Counted from the first letter of the stretch, positions 41,903 to 51,349 are shown. The stretch is 62,807 nt of DNA from CAYYMH01 sp964472785 (GCA_964472785.1 CAYYMH010000022.1:1-62807), one strand, 5' to 3'. Numbers and translations: made by a program. Notes: generated from the sequence alone by a model not told the origin.

Positions 41903-44050
41903 ATGATAAAACGTTATTGGAATTGGTTTATTAAAACGGCTGATTCTGTTAAAAATCCCGAAAGAATACTTGTCACATATTTCATCGTTGCTTTAATTCC
42001 AGTCTCTTTTGTGACCCTATTATTTAGTTCAACCATTCAACTGGTCGGACTGGAAAGCATCCCCCTGCTGTTTGATATTGCCTCTTTTTTGATTATTTGC
42101 CTGTTTTATTATCTAAATCGAATTGGGAAATGGAAGATCGCTATTTGGGGAACGCTGTTGGTCATTCTGTTTGGTATTACCACAGACCCGGAGATGTTTG
42201 TTGTTGGGGGTTCACTGGGTATTGCAGTCGCCAGTGTGATCGGTTTACCTGTTTCAGTGATTTTTACGGGACTAACGATCTTAATGGATTCAATTGTGAA
42301 TCAGTCCGTTAATAGTTGGCACATTCTTGTCTATTTGATGGTGAGCGGTCTTTTTTATCTGATGGGTTTATTGACACGGCAATATTTTAACGAATTACAG
42401 GAATATCGGGAAAAGCTTGAAGAAAAAGTTAGGGAAAGAACCGAGGAGTTGACCAGAGAGATCAACGAACGGAAAAAAGCGGAAACGGCATTGCAGAAAA
42501 CGTATGATCAATTAGAAAAGCGAGTGCAAGAGCGAACCAAAGAACTCCAAAACACAAATGACATGCTGAAGGAAGAAATTAGAGACCGTAAGTTGATGGA
42601 ACAGGCATTTCGTCAAAATAAGAGTCGGTTGAAAATTATTTTCGAAACAGCTAAAGATTGCATTTTTATCAAAGACAGTTCATTGAGATACCTCCAAATA
42701 AATCCGGCAATGAAGCGTCTATTTGGTGTACCGGCGTCTGAGTTTGTCGGAAAGACGGACGCCGAACTTTTTGGCGCAGAAAAAACAACATTGAGCGGAC
42801 GAGTAGACCAAAAGGTGCTGAAAGGGGAGGTCGTAGAAGAGGAAGATGTGGAGTTTGTCAATGGAAAGGTGAGGTCGTTTCATGTGATTAAGGTGCCTTT
42901 ACATAACGAATCAGGAAAGGTTGTCGGAATTTATGGTATCGCCCGGGATATCAGTGAACTGAAAAGAACAGAAAAAGCCTTGAAAGAAAATGAGAAAAAA
43001 TATAAAGCACTCTATTCCATGGTTCGCTTGATGTGTGATAATGTACCGGACATGATCTGGGCAAAGGATTTGAACAAAAACTACATTTTCACCAACCAGG
43101 CGATTTGTAAAAATTTGCTCAACGCTCGTGATACGGAGGAACCCCTTGGAAAAAATGACATCTTCTTTGCGAAGCGCGAAAGGGATTCAAAGCCGGATAA
43201 TCCGAATTATCATACTTTTGGAGAGATATGTCGTGATTCAGATACGATCGTCATGGAGACAAAAAAACCGAAACGATTTGATGAATACGGAAATGTGAGG
43301 GGTGAATTTTTGTATCTTGATGTGTACAAAGCCCCGTTTTGGGATGAGAACGGCAAGTTAATCGGTACTGTCGGTTGTGGCAGAGACGTTACACAGGAAA
43401 AGGAACTCGAAGCTGAAAAGAATAAAACAGCCGGGAAATTGCAGAAGTCTTTGAAAGAAAAAGAACTTTTACTGAAAGAGGTTCATCACCGGGTGAAAAA
43501 CAACTTGCAGGTGATTTGTAGCTTGCTGACGTTGAAAGCAAAAAGTATTAAAGATGAGGAAGCAAGAAAATTATTCGAGGAAAGCCGGGATCGTGTTCGT
43601 ACGATTGCTATACTTTATGAAAAATTGCATCAATCAAACAACTTTGGTCAAATAGATTTTCGAAGATATGTAAAAAGCCTGACAAACAATTTGTTGATGA
43701 GTTACGAAAACAGGCTCCAAAAGATAAGTTTGAAGGTTGATATTCATGATGTTTTTCTGGATATTGATAGGGCGATTCCATGCGGATTGCTCATTAATGA
43801 ATTAATCACAAACTCGCTTAAGTTTGCGTTTCCTCCCAATCAAGGTGGTGAAATTCTGGTAAAAATGAACAACATCAAAAACAAATATGAATTGATCGTT
43901 CAGGATAACGGGATCGGACTGCCAAAAAATGTCAAGGTTGGAACGGCAGAAACAGTTGGGATGAAATTGGTAAATGCGTTAGCCGCACAATTGGAAGGGA
44001 ATCTGGAAGTTACAAATACGGTTGGTGTTCGGTTCAGATTAACCTTTTAA
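41903..44050 (+). CDS. Membrane PAS-HisKA_2 sensor histidine kinase
   Basis: The 715 residues start with about six membrane helices (~20-165), followed by a long coiled coil (~165-235) with two EKVRERTEEL/EKRVQERTKEL repeats, then PAS domains at ~240-355 and ~370-490. HisKA_2 follows with EVHHRVKNNLQ (~525) and the ATPase with DNGIGLP and GMKLVNAL (~600-713). The kinase core is closely similar to those of the 15508 and 16548 genes, suggesting duplication. No response regulator is adjacent. The membrane part looks like a multi-pass sensor without a large periplasmic domain. Confidence 0.9.
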   Translation: MIKRYWNWFIKTADSVKNPERILVTYFIVALIPVSFVTLLFSSTIQLVGLESIPLLFDIASFLIICLFYYLNRIGKWKIAIWGTLLVILFGITTDPEMFVVGGSLGIAVASVIGLPVSVIFTGLTILMDSIVNQSVNSWHILVYLMVSGLFYLMGLLTRQYFNELQEYREKLEEKVRERTEELTREINERKKAETALQKTYDQLEKRVQERTKELQNTNDMLKEEIRDRKLMEQAFRQNKSRLKIIFETAKDCIFIKDSSLRYLQINPAMKRLFGVPASEFVGKTDAELFGAEKTTLSGRVDQKVLKGEVVEEEDVEFVNGKVRSFHVIKVPLHNESGKVVGIYGIARDISELKRTEKALKENEKKYKALYSMVRLMCDNVPDMIWAKDLNKNYIFTNQAICKNLLNARDTEEPLGKNDIFFAKRERDSKPDNPNYHTFGEICRDSDTIVMETKKPKRFDEYGNVRGEFLYLDVYKAPFWDENGKLIGTVGCGRDVTQEKELEAEKNKTAGKLQKSLKEKELLLKEVHHRVKNNLQVICSLLTLKAKSIKDEEARKLFEESRDRVRTIAILYEKLHQSNNFGQIDFRRYVKSLTNNLLMSYENRLQKISLKVDIHDVFLDIDRAIPCGLLINELITNSLKFAFPPNQGGEILVKMNNIKNKYELIVQDNGIGLPKNVKVGTAETVGMKLVNALAAQLEGNLEVTNTVGVRFRLTF

Positions 44051-44215
44051 TTTGCTGAATTGTGAATGAGAGCTTAACAGGTACAAATGGTACCACAGGT
44101 GGGGGATAAGTACCAGATATTTTCTTACCAATATTATAGAGATGTTTTTTTCGAATAATTTTAAAGTTATTAAATAATAATGACTTAAGTGTAAAATAAA
44201 ATTCTTATTTTCATC

Positions 44216-44231
44216 TGGCACACCGCTTGCA
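44216..44231 (+). promoter_or_regulatory. Sigma-54 promoter (-24/-12)
   Basis: TGGCAC (44216-44221), five bases, TTGCA (44227-44231) is a near-perfect -24/-12 element, 80 bp before the HEAT-repeat gene. About 105-135 bp upstream, GGTAC/GTACC half-sites recur at 44080-44084, 44089-44094 and 44110-44114, which could be an activator site. No sigma-54 activator gene is in the window. Confidence 0.75.
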
Positions 44232-44310
44232 TAAGGATAAAGTGAAAACGAAAACGAATAACAAATTAAAATCCAATTACCTGAATATTTAAAGTAGCGG
44301 AGGTGTAAAG

Positions 44311-44685
44311 ATGAAACGGTTAATGATTCTCAGCTTGGCTCTGTTCGTAGTTGTTGGTTTAACATTTGCTGGAGAAGTCGATCAATATGACAAAAATTTG
44401 ATCAATGTTTTAGATGATGAAAATGTGGGTATTCGCTCGAGTGCAGCTCAATTATTGGGTGATCGTAAAGTAGAAGCTGCAGTTGATCCTTTGATCAACA
44501 TGGTTAAGACAGAGAAAAATCCCAGCGCTCGAATTGTCGCAGCAGTCGCACTTTTCAAAATTGGCGATCGCAAGGCAATACCGGTTTTGAAAAAATTAGC
44601 GCAGCGGGATAACAACCGAACAGTCCGAAGAGTCGCAAGCGGTTTAGTGAATAAATTTGAGGAACAAGAATACGCAAAGATGTAA
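44311..44685 (+). CDS. Secreted HEAT-repeat protein
   Basis: The 124 residues begin with a clean signal peptide (MILSLALFVVVGLTFAG). The mature part consists of about two and a half HEAT-like helical repeats (VGIRSSAAQLLGDRK..AAVDPLINMVK, then ARIVAAVALFKIGDRKAIPVLKKLA, then RTVRRVASGLVNKF), a scaffold for protein contacts in the periplasm. CGGAGGTG precedes the ATG. Its sigma-54 promoter and its own terminator make it a single, conditionally expressed gene. The function is unknown. Confidence 0.75.
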   Translation: MKRLMILSLALFVVVGLTFAGEVDQYDKNLINVLDDENVGIRSSAAQLLGDRKVEAAVDPLINMVKTEKNPSARIVAAVALFKIGDRKAIPVLKKLAQRDNNRTVRRVASGLVNKFEEQEYAKM

Positions 44686-44727
44686 GTTTTCATAAATTCC
44701 TTCCGTTTTGGTTTCGCGAGTGAATAG

Positions 44728-44767
44728 CTAAAAATCCTCCATTTCTTTTGAGATGGGGGATTTTTAG
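44728..44767 (+). terminator. Terminator after the HEAT-repeat gene
   Basis: CTAAAAATCCTCCAT pairs with ATGGGGGATTTTTAG around an 10-base loop, followed by TTTGAC. Confidence 0.8.
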
Positions 44768-44949
44768 TTTGACTTAAAAAGATAAACTTACCTTTACTTC
44801 TAATTTCTTAAATCAAAAAGTTAGCAACTACGTTAGTCGATAATTGCATTCAATTGCTTTTTGAGGTGCTAAAAAATGATTTTAGTGCGATTCATCTGGC
44901 ATAAAATGAAATTTTCCGCACTTCATCTGAAAACTTTTAAATTTTTTTC

Positions 44950-44978
44950 TTGACTTTTTTAAATTTTATTTTTATACT
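44950..44978 (+). promoter_or_regulatory. nuo operon promoter
   Basis: TTGACT (44950-44955), 17 bases, TATACT (44973-44978). The predicted leader to nuoA is ~245 nt and contains a small ORF at 45107. Otherwise the 44768-45106 gap is AT-rich; TTCATCTGGCA at 44890 repeats bases found at the sigma-54 site but lacks the -12 part. Confidence 0.65.
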
Positions 44979-45106
44979 GGATTCTTCATTTAAGTTGATA
45001 ATGAATTTTGGGCTCTATTTTTTTTACGGTAAAATGTTGAGTAGCGGAACTGAAATTAGTTAACTAAAAAAAAGCATTAAATTTATCAGAATTTAAAGGA
45101 CCAATT

Positions 45107-45235
45107 ATGATCTCCAATTTCAGTTGGAGCGATAAATTCACTTCGTTTTCTCGCTATCATTTAAATCAACTCTCATTAAATCTTGCCTCAGATTATATTT
45201 TTCGCTCAAAAAACCAAGAGGAATATCGCCAATGA
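45107..45235 (+). CDS. 42-residue leader ORF coupled to nuoA
   Basis: The ATG at 45107 has AAAGGA six bases upstream. The frame ends in a TGA that overlaps the nuoA ATG as ATGA. The peptide is polar and Ser/Asn/Tyr-rich (starting MISNFSWSDKF), with no membrane span. It may be a real small protein, or a leader whose translation feeds ribosomes into nuoA. I recognise no family. Confidence 0.4.
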   Translation: MISNFSWSDKFTSFSRYHLNQLSLNLASDYIFRSKNQEEYRQ

Positions 45236-45600
45236 CAGAACAGTATTTACCCGTGTTATTGCTGATACTTATTGCTGCATTTACTGTTTTATTGATTCTC
45301 GCGTTGAATGCCTGGTTAGGACCGAAGAAAAGACATCGTCAAGATTTCGATTCAAAATTTACTCCCTTTGAGTGCGGTTCTGATCTGCTTCAGGAAAATA
45401 ATCGTCGCATCAGTATTCGATTTTATTTAATTGCGCTATTATTCGTGTTGTTTGACCTGGAGGCCATTTTGCTTTATCCGTGGGCGCTGATTGGTCGATC
45501 AATGGGAAATGTCAGCTATGTTGTTATATCGGTTTTTATGTTTTTTTTATTAGTCGCGTTTGTGTTCGCATATCGAAGAAAAGCACTGGATTGGAGGTAA
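45232..45600 (+). CDS. nuoA: NADH:quinone oxidoreductase subunit A
   Basis: This is a membrane-arm subunit of complex I with three helices. The 122 residues show the family core KFTPFECGSD in the loop after helix 1 and FYLIALLFVLFDLEAILLYPWA in helix 2. The conserved acidic residues of this helix (D, E) lie near the quinone site. First gene of a complete A-N operon. AGAGGA precedes the ATG and the start overlaps the leader ORF stop. Confidence 0.95.
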   Translation: MTEQYLPVLLLILIAAFTVLLILALNAWLGPKKRHRQDFDSKFTPFECGSDLLQENNRRISIRFYLIALLFVLFDLEAILLYPWALIGRSMGNVSYVVISVFMFFLLVAFVFAYRRKALDWR

Positions 45601-45607
45601 AATTTTC

Positions 45608-46078
45608 ATGACTAAGGAGGATGTCCCCAAGAACGTCGTTACCACGAAACTGGATAAATTTATCGGCTGGGCGCGGAGTTATTCCTTGTGGCAATATGTG
45701 TTTGGCACGGCGTGCTGCGCCATGGAGTTTATGTCTGTCAGCGCGTCCCATTATGATACCGACCGGTTTGGTGCTGCAATGCCACGTTACTCGCCACGTC
45801 AATCTGATATGTTGATGGTGGTTGGAACAATTACCCATAAAAACGCACCGGTATTGCGACGTGTCTGGGAACAGATGGCAGAACCCAAATACGTTGTCGC
45901 GGTGGGAGCATGTGCTGTATCCGGCGGATTTTATCGGAACTATGCCACTGTGCAGGGATGCGACCGCATTATTCCTGTTGATGTTTACATTCCTGGCTGT
46001 CCGCCGAGACCGGAAATGATCTTGGACGGGATTATGGCACTTCAGGAAAAAATAAGAAATTCAAAACAATATCTTTAA
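45608..46078 (+). CDS. nuoB: NADH:quinone oxidoreductase subunit B
   Basis: It carries cluster N2, the last iron-sulfur centre before quinone. Ligands are C36-C37 (FGTACCAMEFM), C102 (GACAVSGG) and C131 (PGCPPRPE). The 156-residue frame starts at the ATG at 45608, with GGAGG 12 bases upstream; a longer frame back to 45560 overlaps nuoA and is not used. It begins seven bases after nuoA. Confidence 0.96.
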   Translation: MTKEDVPKNVVTTKLDKFIGWARSYSLWQYVFGTACCAMEFMSVSASHYDTDRFGAAMPRYSPRQSDMLMVVGTITHKNAPVLRRVWEQMAEPKYVVAVGACAVSGGFYRNYATVQGCDRIIPVDVYIPGCPPRPEMILDGIMALQEKIRNSKQYL

Positions 46079-46094
46079 ATATAAGGTTTTATGT

Positions 46095-46658
46095 ATGGAA
46101 AAGCATTGGTTATTAAAAGACGATATTGAGGATTTTTTCGAAAAATTCTCAGATGCTAAATATGAAGAAGCATTTGATCAGCCCAATATTTGGGTGCCGG
46201 CAGAAAAATTGTCCGACGTATTCGATTATCTGAAGAACCATCAAAAATATCCGATGGATATGTTGTTGGATATAACGGCTGTTGATTATTTAACGAGCGA
46301 TTATGCGGAGTGTCCGAATTTAACAGGTCGGGAAGAAGATTTATATTCTGAAAAACGGTTTGATGTCATCTATCATTTCTATTCTGTCAGTACCAACCGC
46401 CGGATTAGAATCATCACCAGTTGCGGCGGCAAAAATCCTGAAATCATCAGCAGTTATAAATGGTATCAAGCGGCACATTATTTAGAACGAGAAATTTGGG
46501 ACATGTTTGGCATCAAGTTCACCGGTCATCCTGATTTGCGGCGTGTGCTTCTCTATCCAGAATTTGAAGGGCATCCGTTACGCAAAGATTATCCGACAAT
46601 GGGTGAACAACCAAGAATTTCATTACGAAATCCGGAGCAAAACAATGGCAGAAACTGA
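46095..46658 (+). CDS. nuoC: NADH:quinone oxidoreductase subunit C
   Basis: A 30-kDa-type peripheral-arm subunit at 187 residues: DITAVDYL, FDVIYHFYSV and the signature EREIWDMFGIKFTGHPDLRRVLL..EGHPLRKDYP. It is separate from NuoD here, not fused as in E. coli. The 3' end overlaps nuoD by 14 bases. The internal ~15 residues after VDYLTSDYAECPN are an insertion relative to short NuoC proteins. Confidence 0.95.
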   Translation: MEKHWLLKDDIEDFFEKFSDAKYEEAFDQPNIWVPAEKLSDVFDYLKNHQKYPMDMLLDITAVDYLTSDYAECPNLTGREEDLYSEKRFDVIYHFYSVSTNRRIRIITSCGGKNPEIISSYKWYQAAHYLEREIWDMFGIKFTGHPDLRRVLLYPEFEGHPLRKDYPTMGEQPRISLRNPEQNNGRN

Positions 46659-47898
46659 AATTCCTGCAAAATATAAAGTCGAAGAATTAAAAGAACGAAA
46701 AGAGATACTTGAAGTACCCATTACCAGTCCGGCGGATCAACCGGTCAAAGTGAATATCGGACCGTCTCATCCCGCAATGCATGGCACTATTAAAATGATC
46801 GCTGATCTGGTCGGAGAAAACATTGTTAATATCGATGTTGAACCGGGATTCCTCCATCGCGGTATGGAAAAAATGTGTGAAAACCATACTTATATTTCAG
46901 CTCTTCCGTACACAGACCGTTTAAATTATGTGACGGCGTTTGTGAACAATTTCGGTTACATCGCAACGATAGAAAAGTTATTTGATATCGAAATCACGGA
47001 ACGCTGCGCCTGGCTGCGGACACTCCTTTCAGAGTTGTCGCGAATTACGGATCACTACACCTGTCAGGCAGCGATTTGTAGTGAAATCGGTGCCATGACG
47101 CCTTTTTTGTATTTAATGCAGGCTCGTGATTTTATTTGGGAGCATTTCAACTGGGCGACCGGGGCCAGACAAACTTACAGTTTCGCCCGCGTTGGCGGAT
47201 TGGCAAAGGATGTGACAAAAGAATGGTTGCAAAAAGCACGGGAAATTTTGCTGGGAAATATTCCGCTTTTAAAAGATGTTCACGGTTTAATGGATAAAAA
47301 CCGGATATTTTTAGATAGAATGCAGGGAGTGGGCGAAATCAGCAAAGAAGACGCAATAAATGCAGGCATTACCGGTCCGTTTTTAAGGTCAACCGGAGTG
47401 AATTACGACGTACGAAAAGCCATGCCCTACCTAAAATATGACGAAGTGGACTGGGAAGTACCGGTTGGAAAATACGGTGATAATTACGACCGATGGTTTG
47501 TGAGAAATCGGGAAATCGAAGAATCAATTAAAATTTGCCTCCAGTGTATTGATAAAATACCGGAAGGCCAGGTCAATACGGATGATTATTTTGCCCATCT
47601 TCCTGATAAAGAGGAAATTTATTCATCTATTGAAGGATTGATTAATCATTTTAAAATAATAATCGAAGGTCCGAAACCACCGAAAGGACGCATTTACCAT
47701 TCCGTAGAAGGGGCGAATGGTGAGCTTGGGTTTTTTATTGTTTCCGATGGTACGGGGACGGCGTACCGGCTTCATGTGCGAGGACCCAGTTTTCTGATCA
47801 TGGGTGTACTGGATAAAATTATTATCGGACATCAATTAGCGGATATTATTCCGATTTTTGGTACTGTTAACATGGTCGGCGGTGAATGTGACCGTTAA
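46645..47898 (+). CDS. nuoD: NADH:quinone oxidoreductase subunit D
   Basis: A 49-kDa-type subunit that forms the quinone cavity with NuoB. The 417 residues from the ATG at 46645 (GGAG eight bases upstream) contain VNIGPSHPAMHGT, with the His that contacts quinone, FLHRGMEKMCE, LPYTDRLNYV and the C-terminal DIIPIFGTVNMVGGECDR. The longer frame from 46507 is a nuoC shadow. NuoC and NuoD overlap, implying coupled translation. Confidence 0.96.
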   Translation: MAETEIPAKYKVEELKERKEILEVPITSPADQPVKVNIGPSHPAMHGTIKMIADLVGENIVNIDVEPGFLHRGMEKMCENHTYISALPYTDRLNYVTAFVNNFGYIATIEKLFDIEITERCAWLRTLLSELSRITDHYTCQAAICSEIGAMTPFLYLMQARDFIWEHFNWATGARQTYSFARVGGLAKDVTKEWLQKAREILLGNIPLLKDVHGLMDKNRIFLDRMQGVGEISKEDAINAGITGPFLRSTGVNYDVRKAMPYLKYDEVDWEVPVGKYGDNYDRWFVRNREIEESIKICLQCIDKIPEGQVNTDDYFAHLPDKEEIYSSIEGLINHFKIIIEGPKPPKGRIYHSVEGANGELGFFIVSDGTGTAYRLHVRGPSFLIMGVLDKIIIGHQLADIIPIFGTVNMVGGECDR

Positions 47899-47972
47899 AA
47901 TATTTTAGAATTTTAATTCAATATTAAAGATAAGATTCCATTCATAAATATGACTAAATAAGCAGGATCGCT

Positions 47973-48488
47973 ATGAATTTTACCGAGGATGAAAAAAAAC
48001 AGATTGCAAAATTGCGAACGCAGTATCCTGATGAGCGTTCCCTGACCCTACCTTTGATGTGGATGCTCCAGAAACGGGAGGGATTCGTGTCCAATGACGG
48101 TGTGGATTTGATTGCTGATGAGTTGAATATTCCAAAAATTTGGGTGGAAGAAGTGCGTTCCTGGTATTCGATGTTTACGGAACAAAAAGAAGGAAAATAT
48201 GTGCTGGAAGTTTGCAATAACATGACCTGTGCGGTGATGGGCAGTCAGGAAATCATTGATCATATTTGTGAAACATTGAGCATAAAAGTGGGGGAGACCA
48301 CGGCAGATGGGATGTTCACATTAAAAACTGCCGAGTGCCTCGGCTCCTGTGGTACTGCTCCCATGATGCAGGTGGGCGATAATTATTACGAGTTGTTAAC
48401 TCAGGAAAAAGTGGACAAAATTTTAGCGGATTTAAAAGACGGAAAAGAACACCAGCAAAAATCACAGGAATGGCCTGAATATAAATAG
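47973..48488 (+). CDS. nuoE: NADH:quinone oxidoreductase subunit E
   Basis: A 24-kDa-type thioredoxin-fold subunit with [2Fe-2S] cluster N1a. Ligands are C81 and C86 (EVCNNMTC) and C122 and C126 (AECLGSCGTAP). The 171 residues match the family. A 74-bp spacer from nuoD contains no terminator, so the operon continues. Confidence 0.95.
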   Translation: MNFTEDEKKQIAKLRTQYPDERSLTLPLMWMLQKREGFVSNDGVDLIADELNIPKIWVEEVRSWYSMFTEQKEGKYVLEVCNNMTCAVMGSQEIIDHICETLSIKVGETTADGMFTLKTAECLGSCGTAPMMQVGDNYYELLTQEKVDKILADLKDGKEHQQKSQEWPEYK

Positions 48489-48587
48489 ATTTTTTATTTC
48501 AGAAGATAAATGGTCAAAATTGACAATTTGGCATAATTTGAATTGAAAAAAAATCTCATGTGCAGTTAACATATAACAGAGATCAAT

Positions 48588-49889
48588 ATGGCAGAGAAAA
48601 AAATACTTCTTAATTTCGAACGGAACGGCTCGAGTCACACATTGGAAAGTTATCAAAAGCGGGATGGTTATAAAACCGTGACCGATAAATTGCCGAAATT
48701 GAAACCGGAACAAGTACTGGATGAAGTTAAGAAAAGCGGTATCCGAGGACGTGGCGGAGCCGGATTTCCGGCTGGTATTAAGTGGTCTTTTCTTCCGAAG
48801 GATAGTGACAAGCCGGTTTACCTGATTTGCAACGGGGATGAAGGAGAACCAGGTACGTTCAAAGATCGCGTCATTTTAGAAGAAAATCCGCATATGCTCA
48901 TCGAAGGGATAATTCTCAGTGCTTATGCGATTAACGCGAAACATGCCTATATCTACATTCGCGGTGAATACGGTTATGCTTTAAAGCGAACTCAGGAAGC
49001 TGTGGATGAAGCCTACAAAGCCGGCTATTTGGGGAAAAAGCTCAAAGGCATGGATTACGTCTGTAACATTACAGTTCACAAAGGCGCCGGTGCATACGTG
49101 GTGGGAGATGAAACCGGTTTGATGAATTCGATTGAAGGTAAAAAAGGACAAACCCGAAATAAGCCCCCGTTTCCGGCAGTTGAAGGTTTATACGGTTGTC
49201 CGACTATCATTAATAATGTTGAAACGCTGGCGTCGATTCCCTGGGTTGTGTTCAATGGCGGTGATACTTATCATTCCATCGGTACCGACAAATCGTCCGG
49301 CACAAAATTGATTTCGATAAGTGGGCATGTGAGAAAGCCTGGTGTTTATGAAATCGAAATGGGCTGTTCATTTATGGATTTTCTGGAGAATCAGTGCGGA
49401 GGTATTTTAGGCGGACGAAAGTTAAAAGCAGTCATACCGGGTGGTTCGTCAACACCGGTGTTAAAGCCCGAAGATTGTAAAAACATGACCATTGATTATG
49501 AATCCATTACAGAAGCAGGTTCCAGTTTGGGCTCCGGAGCGGTAATGGTCATTGCTGAGGGAACCTGCATGGTTAAATTGTTGGATGTACTGACACATTT
49601 CTACCATCACGAATCCTGCGGACAATGTACACCCTGTCGGGAAGGTACGGGCTGGTTAAATAAAATTGTCAAGCGTATCGAGGCTGGTAAAGGCAAGATG
49701 GAGGATATTGATCTGTTAACCAGTATTACCAAATATATTCAGTTTCATACGATTTGTCCTTTGGGCGACGCAGCTTGCGGCCCTGTTGATAGTTTTGTCA
49801 AAAAATTCAGAGATGAATTTGTAGAACATATTGAAAAAGGTGGGTGTCCTTACAACGGTAAATTTATCCGCTATCAGGAGAGGATTTAA
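48588..49889 (+). CDS. nuoF: NADH:quinone oxidoreductase subunit F
   Basis: This is the NADH-oxidising subunit, with FMN and cluster N3. FMN/NADH motifs are GRGGAGFPAG (54-63) and GDEGEPGTFKDR; the [4Fe-4S] ligands are C344, C347, C350 and C390 (SCGQCTPCREGTGW, then TICPLGDAA). The 433 residues are typical. It lies 99 bp after nuoE and five bases before nuoG. Confidence 0.96.
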   Translation: MAEKKILLNFERNGSSHTLESYQKRDGYKTVTDKLPKLKPEQVLDEVKKSGIRGRGGAGFPAGIKWSFLPKDSDKPVYLICNGDEGEPGTFKDRVILEENPHMLIEGIILSAYAINAKHAYIYIRGEYGYALKRTQEAVDEAYKAGYLGKKLKGMDYVCNITVHKGAGAYVVGDETGLMNSIEGKKGQTRNKPPFPAVEGLYGCPTIINNVETLASIPWVVFNGGDTYHSIGTDKSSGTKLISISGHVRKPGVYEIEMGCSFMDFLENQCGGILGGRKLKAVIPGGSSTPVLKPEDCKNMTIDYESITEAGSSLGSGAVMVIAEGTCMVKLLDVLTHFYHHESCGQCTPCREGTGWLNKIVKRIEAGKGKMEDIDLLTSITKYIQFHTICPLGDAACGPVDSFVKKFRDEFVEHIEKGGCPYNGKFIRYQERI

Positions 49890-49894
49890 GATAT

Positions 49895-51349
49895 ATGAAA
49901 GATGTGACTTTAACGGTTGACGGAAAAGAGATTACAGTTCCCGAGGGAACACTGCTGATTGATGCATGCGAAGAACATGGTATTTACATTCCTCGCTTCT
50001 GTTATCATAAACATCTCTCGCCCAGCGGCAACTGTCGCATGTGCTTGGTGAAAATTGAAAAAAATCCGAAACCGCAGCCTGCGTGTATGACAATAGTTGC
50101 TCCCAACATGGTCGTTTATACGAACACACCTGAAATTGCAGAAATGCGGAAAGCCATGCTGGAATTCATGCTGATTAATCATCCGCTCGACTGCCCGATT
50201 TGCGATAAAGCCGGCGAATGTATGCTGCAGGATCAGTACATGGAATATTCAGGTGATAAATCTCGGTTCAACGAGGAGAAGGTCGCGAAAGAAAAATTGT
50301 ATCATTTTAGTGATAAAATTCTCTATGATGCTGAACGTTGTATTACCTGCGGTCGCTGCGTCCGGTTTACCCACGAGGTATCAAAATCACGAAAGTTGGG
50401 CATTGTGAACCGCGGTGATAAATCGCATGTCGCTCTTGCACACGATGATACGTTTGATGATCCTTATAGCTATTGCGTTACCGATCTGTGTCCGGTCGGT
50501 GCGTTAACGCCGAAATGTTTTCGATTCAAAGAGCGGGTCTGGAATCTCCACGAAACCGATTCTATCTGTGCCGGTTGCGCTCGGGGCTGCAATATTTCCA
50601 TTCATACGAAAGACAATAAAATTTACAGAGTTGTCCCGCGCGAGAATGATAAAGTGAATCAATCATTTATGTGTGATTTTGCCCGGGATTATTATGTCAA
50701 TCCGATAAAAAATCGACTGAATGGAATTCAAATTAATCATAATGAGAGTACTTACGAAACTGTGGTGAAAGACGTCACTGACCTCATCAAAAATCACGCA
50801 GAGGAAATGGCATTCATTGTTTCCGCTTACGCGACAAACGAGGAGTTAGCGCTGGCAAAACAATTGATTGATAGTGCAAATATCAAAGCTGTATTTACAA
50901 AAAAAGACCGTGTGTGGGATAAGAATTCCGATGAAGTGAAAGCGGACGAGCTTTTAGTCAAAGAAGATAAAACACCGAACATGGCCGGAGTCAAAAAGAC
51001 ATTTCCCGAAGCGAAAGATATTTCAAGTCTAATCATCAGTGATTTTAAATACGCCTTTGTTTGGGGGCAGAACGCGCCAAAAGAGAAACTGGACGGTTTA
51101 GAACTGATCGCCTTATCACCAATGAGAGATGAAATTTCTGACAAAGCTAAATGGTTGATCGCGGGTAAACTGTCATTTGAGAAACACGGGTCGTTTATCA
51201 ATTTTGACGGACATGTGCAGTCTTTCCGAAAGGCGATCAATAACCAGGATACTAATGATGAATTGAAGTTTTTTGTTGATATATTGGAAAATCTGAATAT
51301 TGAACCAATCGGACGAACAGTAAGTGAAGTGAGAGACAACAAGAGCTAA
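49895..51349 (+). CDS. nuoG: NADH:quinone oxidoreductase subunit G, short form with N7 cluster motif
   Basis: Electron-transfer chain of the peripheral arm. Visible sites: [2Fe-2S] N1b at C36, C47, C50, C64; N5 at H96, C100, C103, C109; N4 at C149, C152, C155 and C199; and a complete CxxCxxxCx27C set at C225, C228, C232, C260, which is the extra N7 cluster of E. coli and Thermus NuoG. The molybdopterin-like domain that follows is only ~220 residues, against ~600 in those two. The protein totals 484 residues. The frame ends naturally with no sign of frameshift, so the shortening appears genuine. Confidence 0.93.
   Translation: MKDVTLTVDGKEITVPEGTLLIDACEEHGIYIPRFCYHKHLSPSGNCRMCLVKIEKNPKPQPACMTIVAPNMVVYTNTPEIAEMRKAMLEFMLINHPLDCPICDKAGECMLQDQYMEYSGDKSRFNEEKVAKEKLYHFSDKILYDAERCITCGRCVRFTHEVSKSRKLGIVNRGDKSHVALAHDDTFDDPYSYCVTDLCPVGALTPKCFRFKERVWNLHETDSICAGCARGCNISIHTKDNKIYRVVPRENDKVNQSFMCDFARDYYVNPIKNRLNGIQINHNESTYETVVKDVTDLIKNHAEEMAFIVSAYATNEELALAKQLIDSANIKAVFTKKDRVWDKNSDEVKADELLVKEDKTPNMAGVKKTFPEAKDISSLIISDFKYAFVWGQNAPKEKLDGLELIALSPMRDEISDKAKWLIAGKLSFEKHGSFINFDGHVQSFRKAINNQDTNDELKFFVDILENLNIEPIGRTVSEVRDNKS

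Noticed and set aside
44890..44910. Second sigma-54 promoter before nuo
   Set aside because: TTCATCTGGCA recurs here, but the -12 TTGC part is absent at the required spacing.
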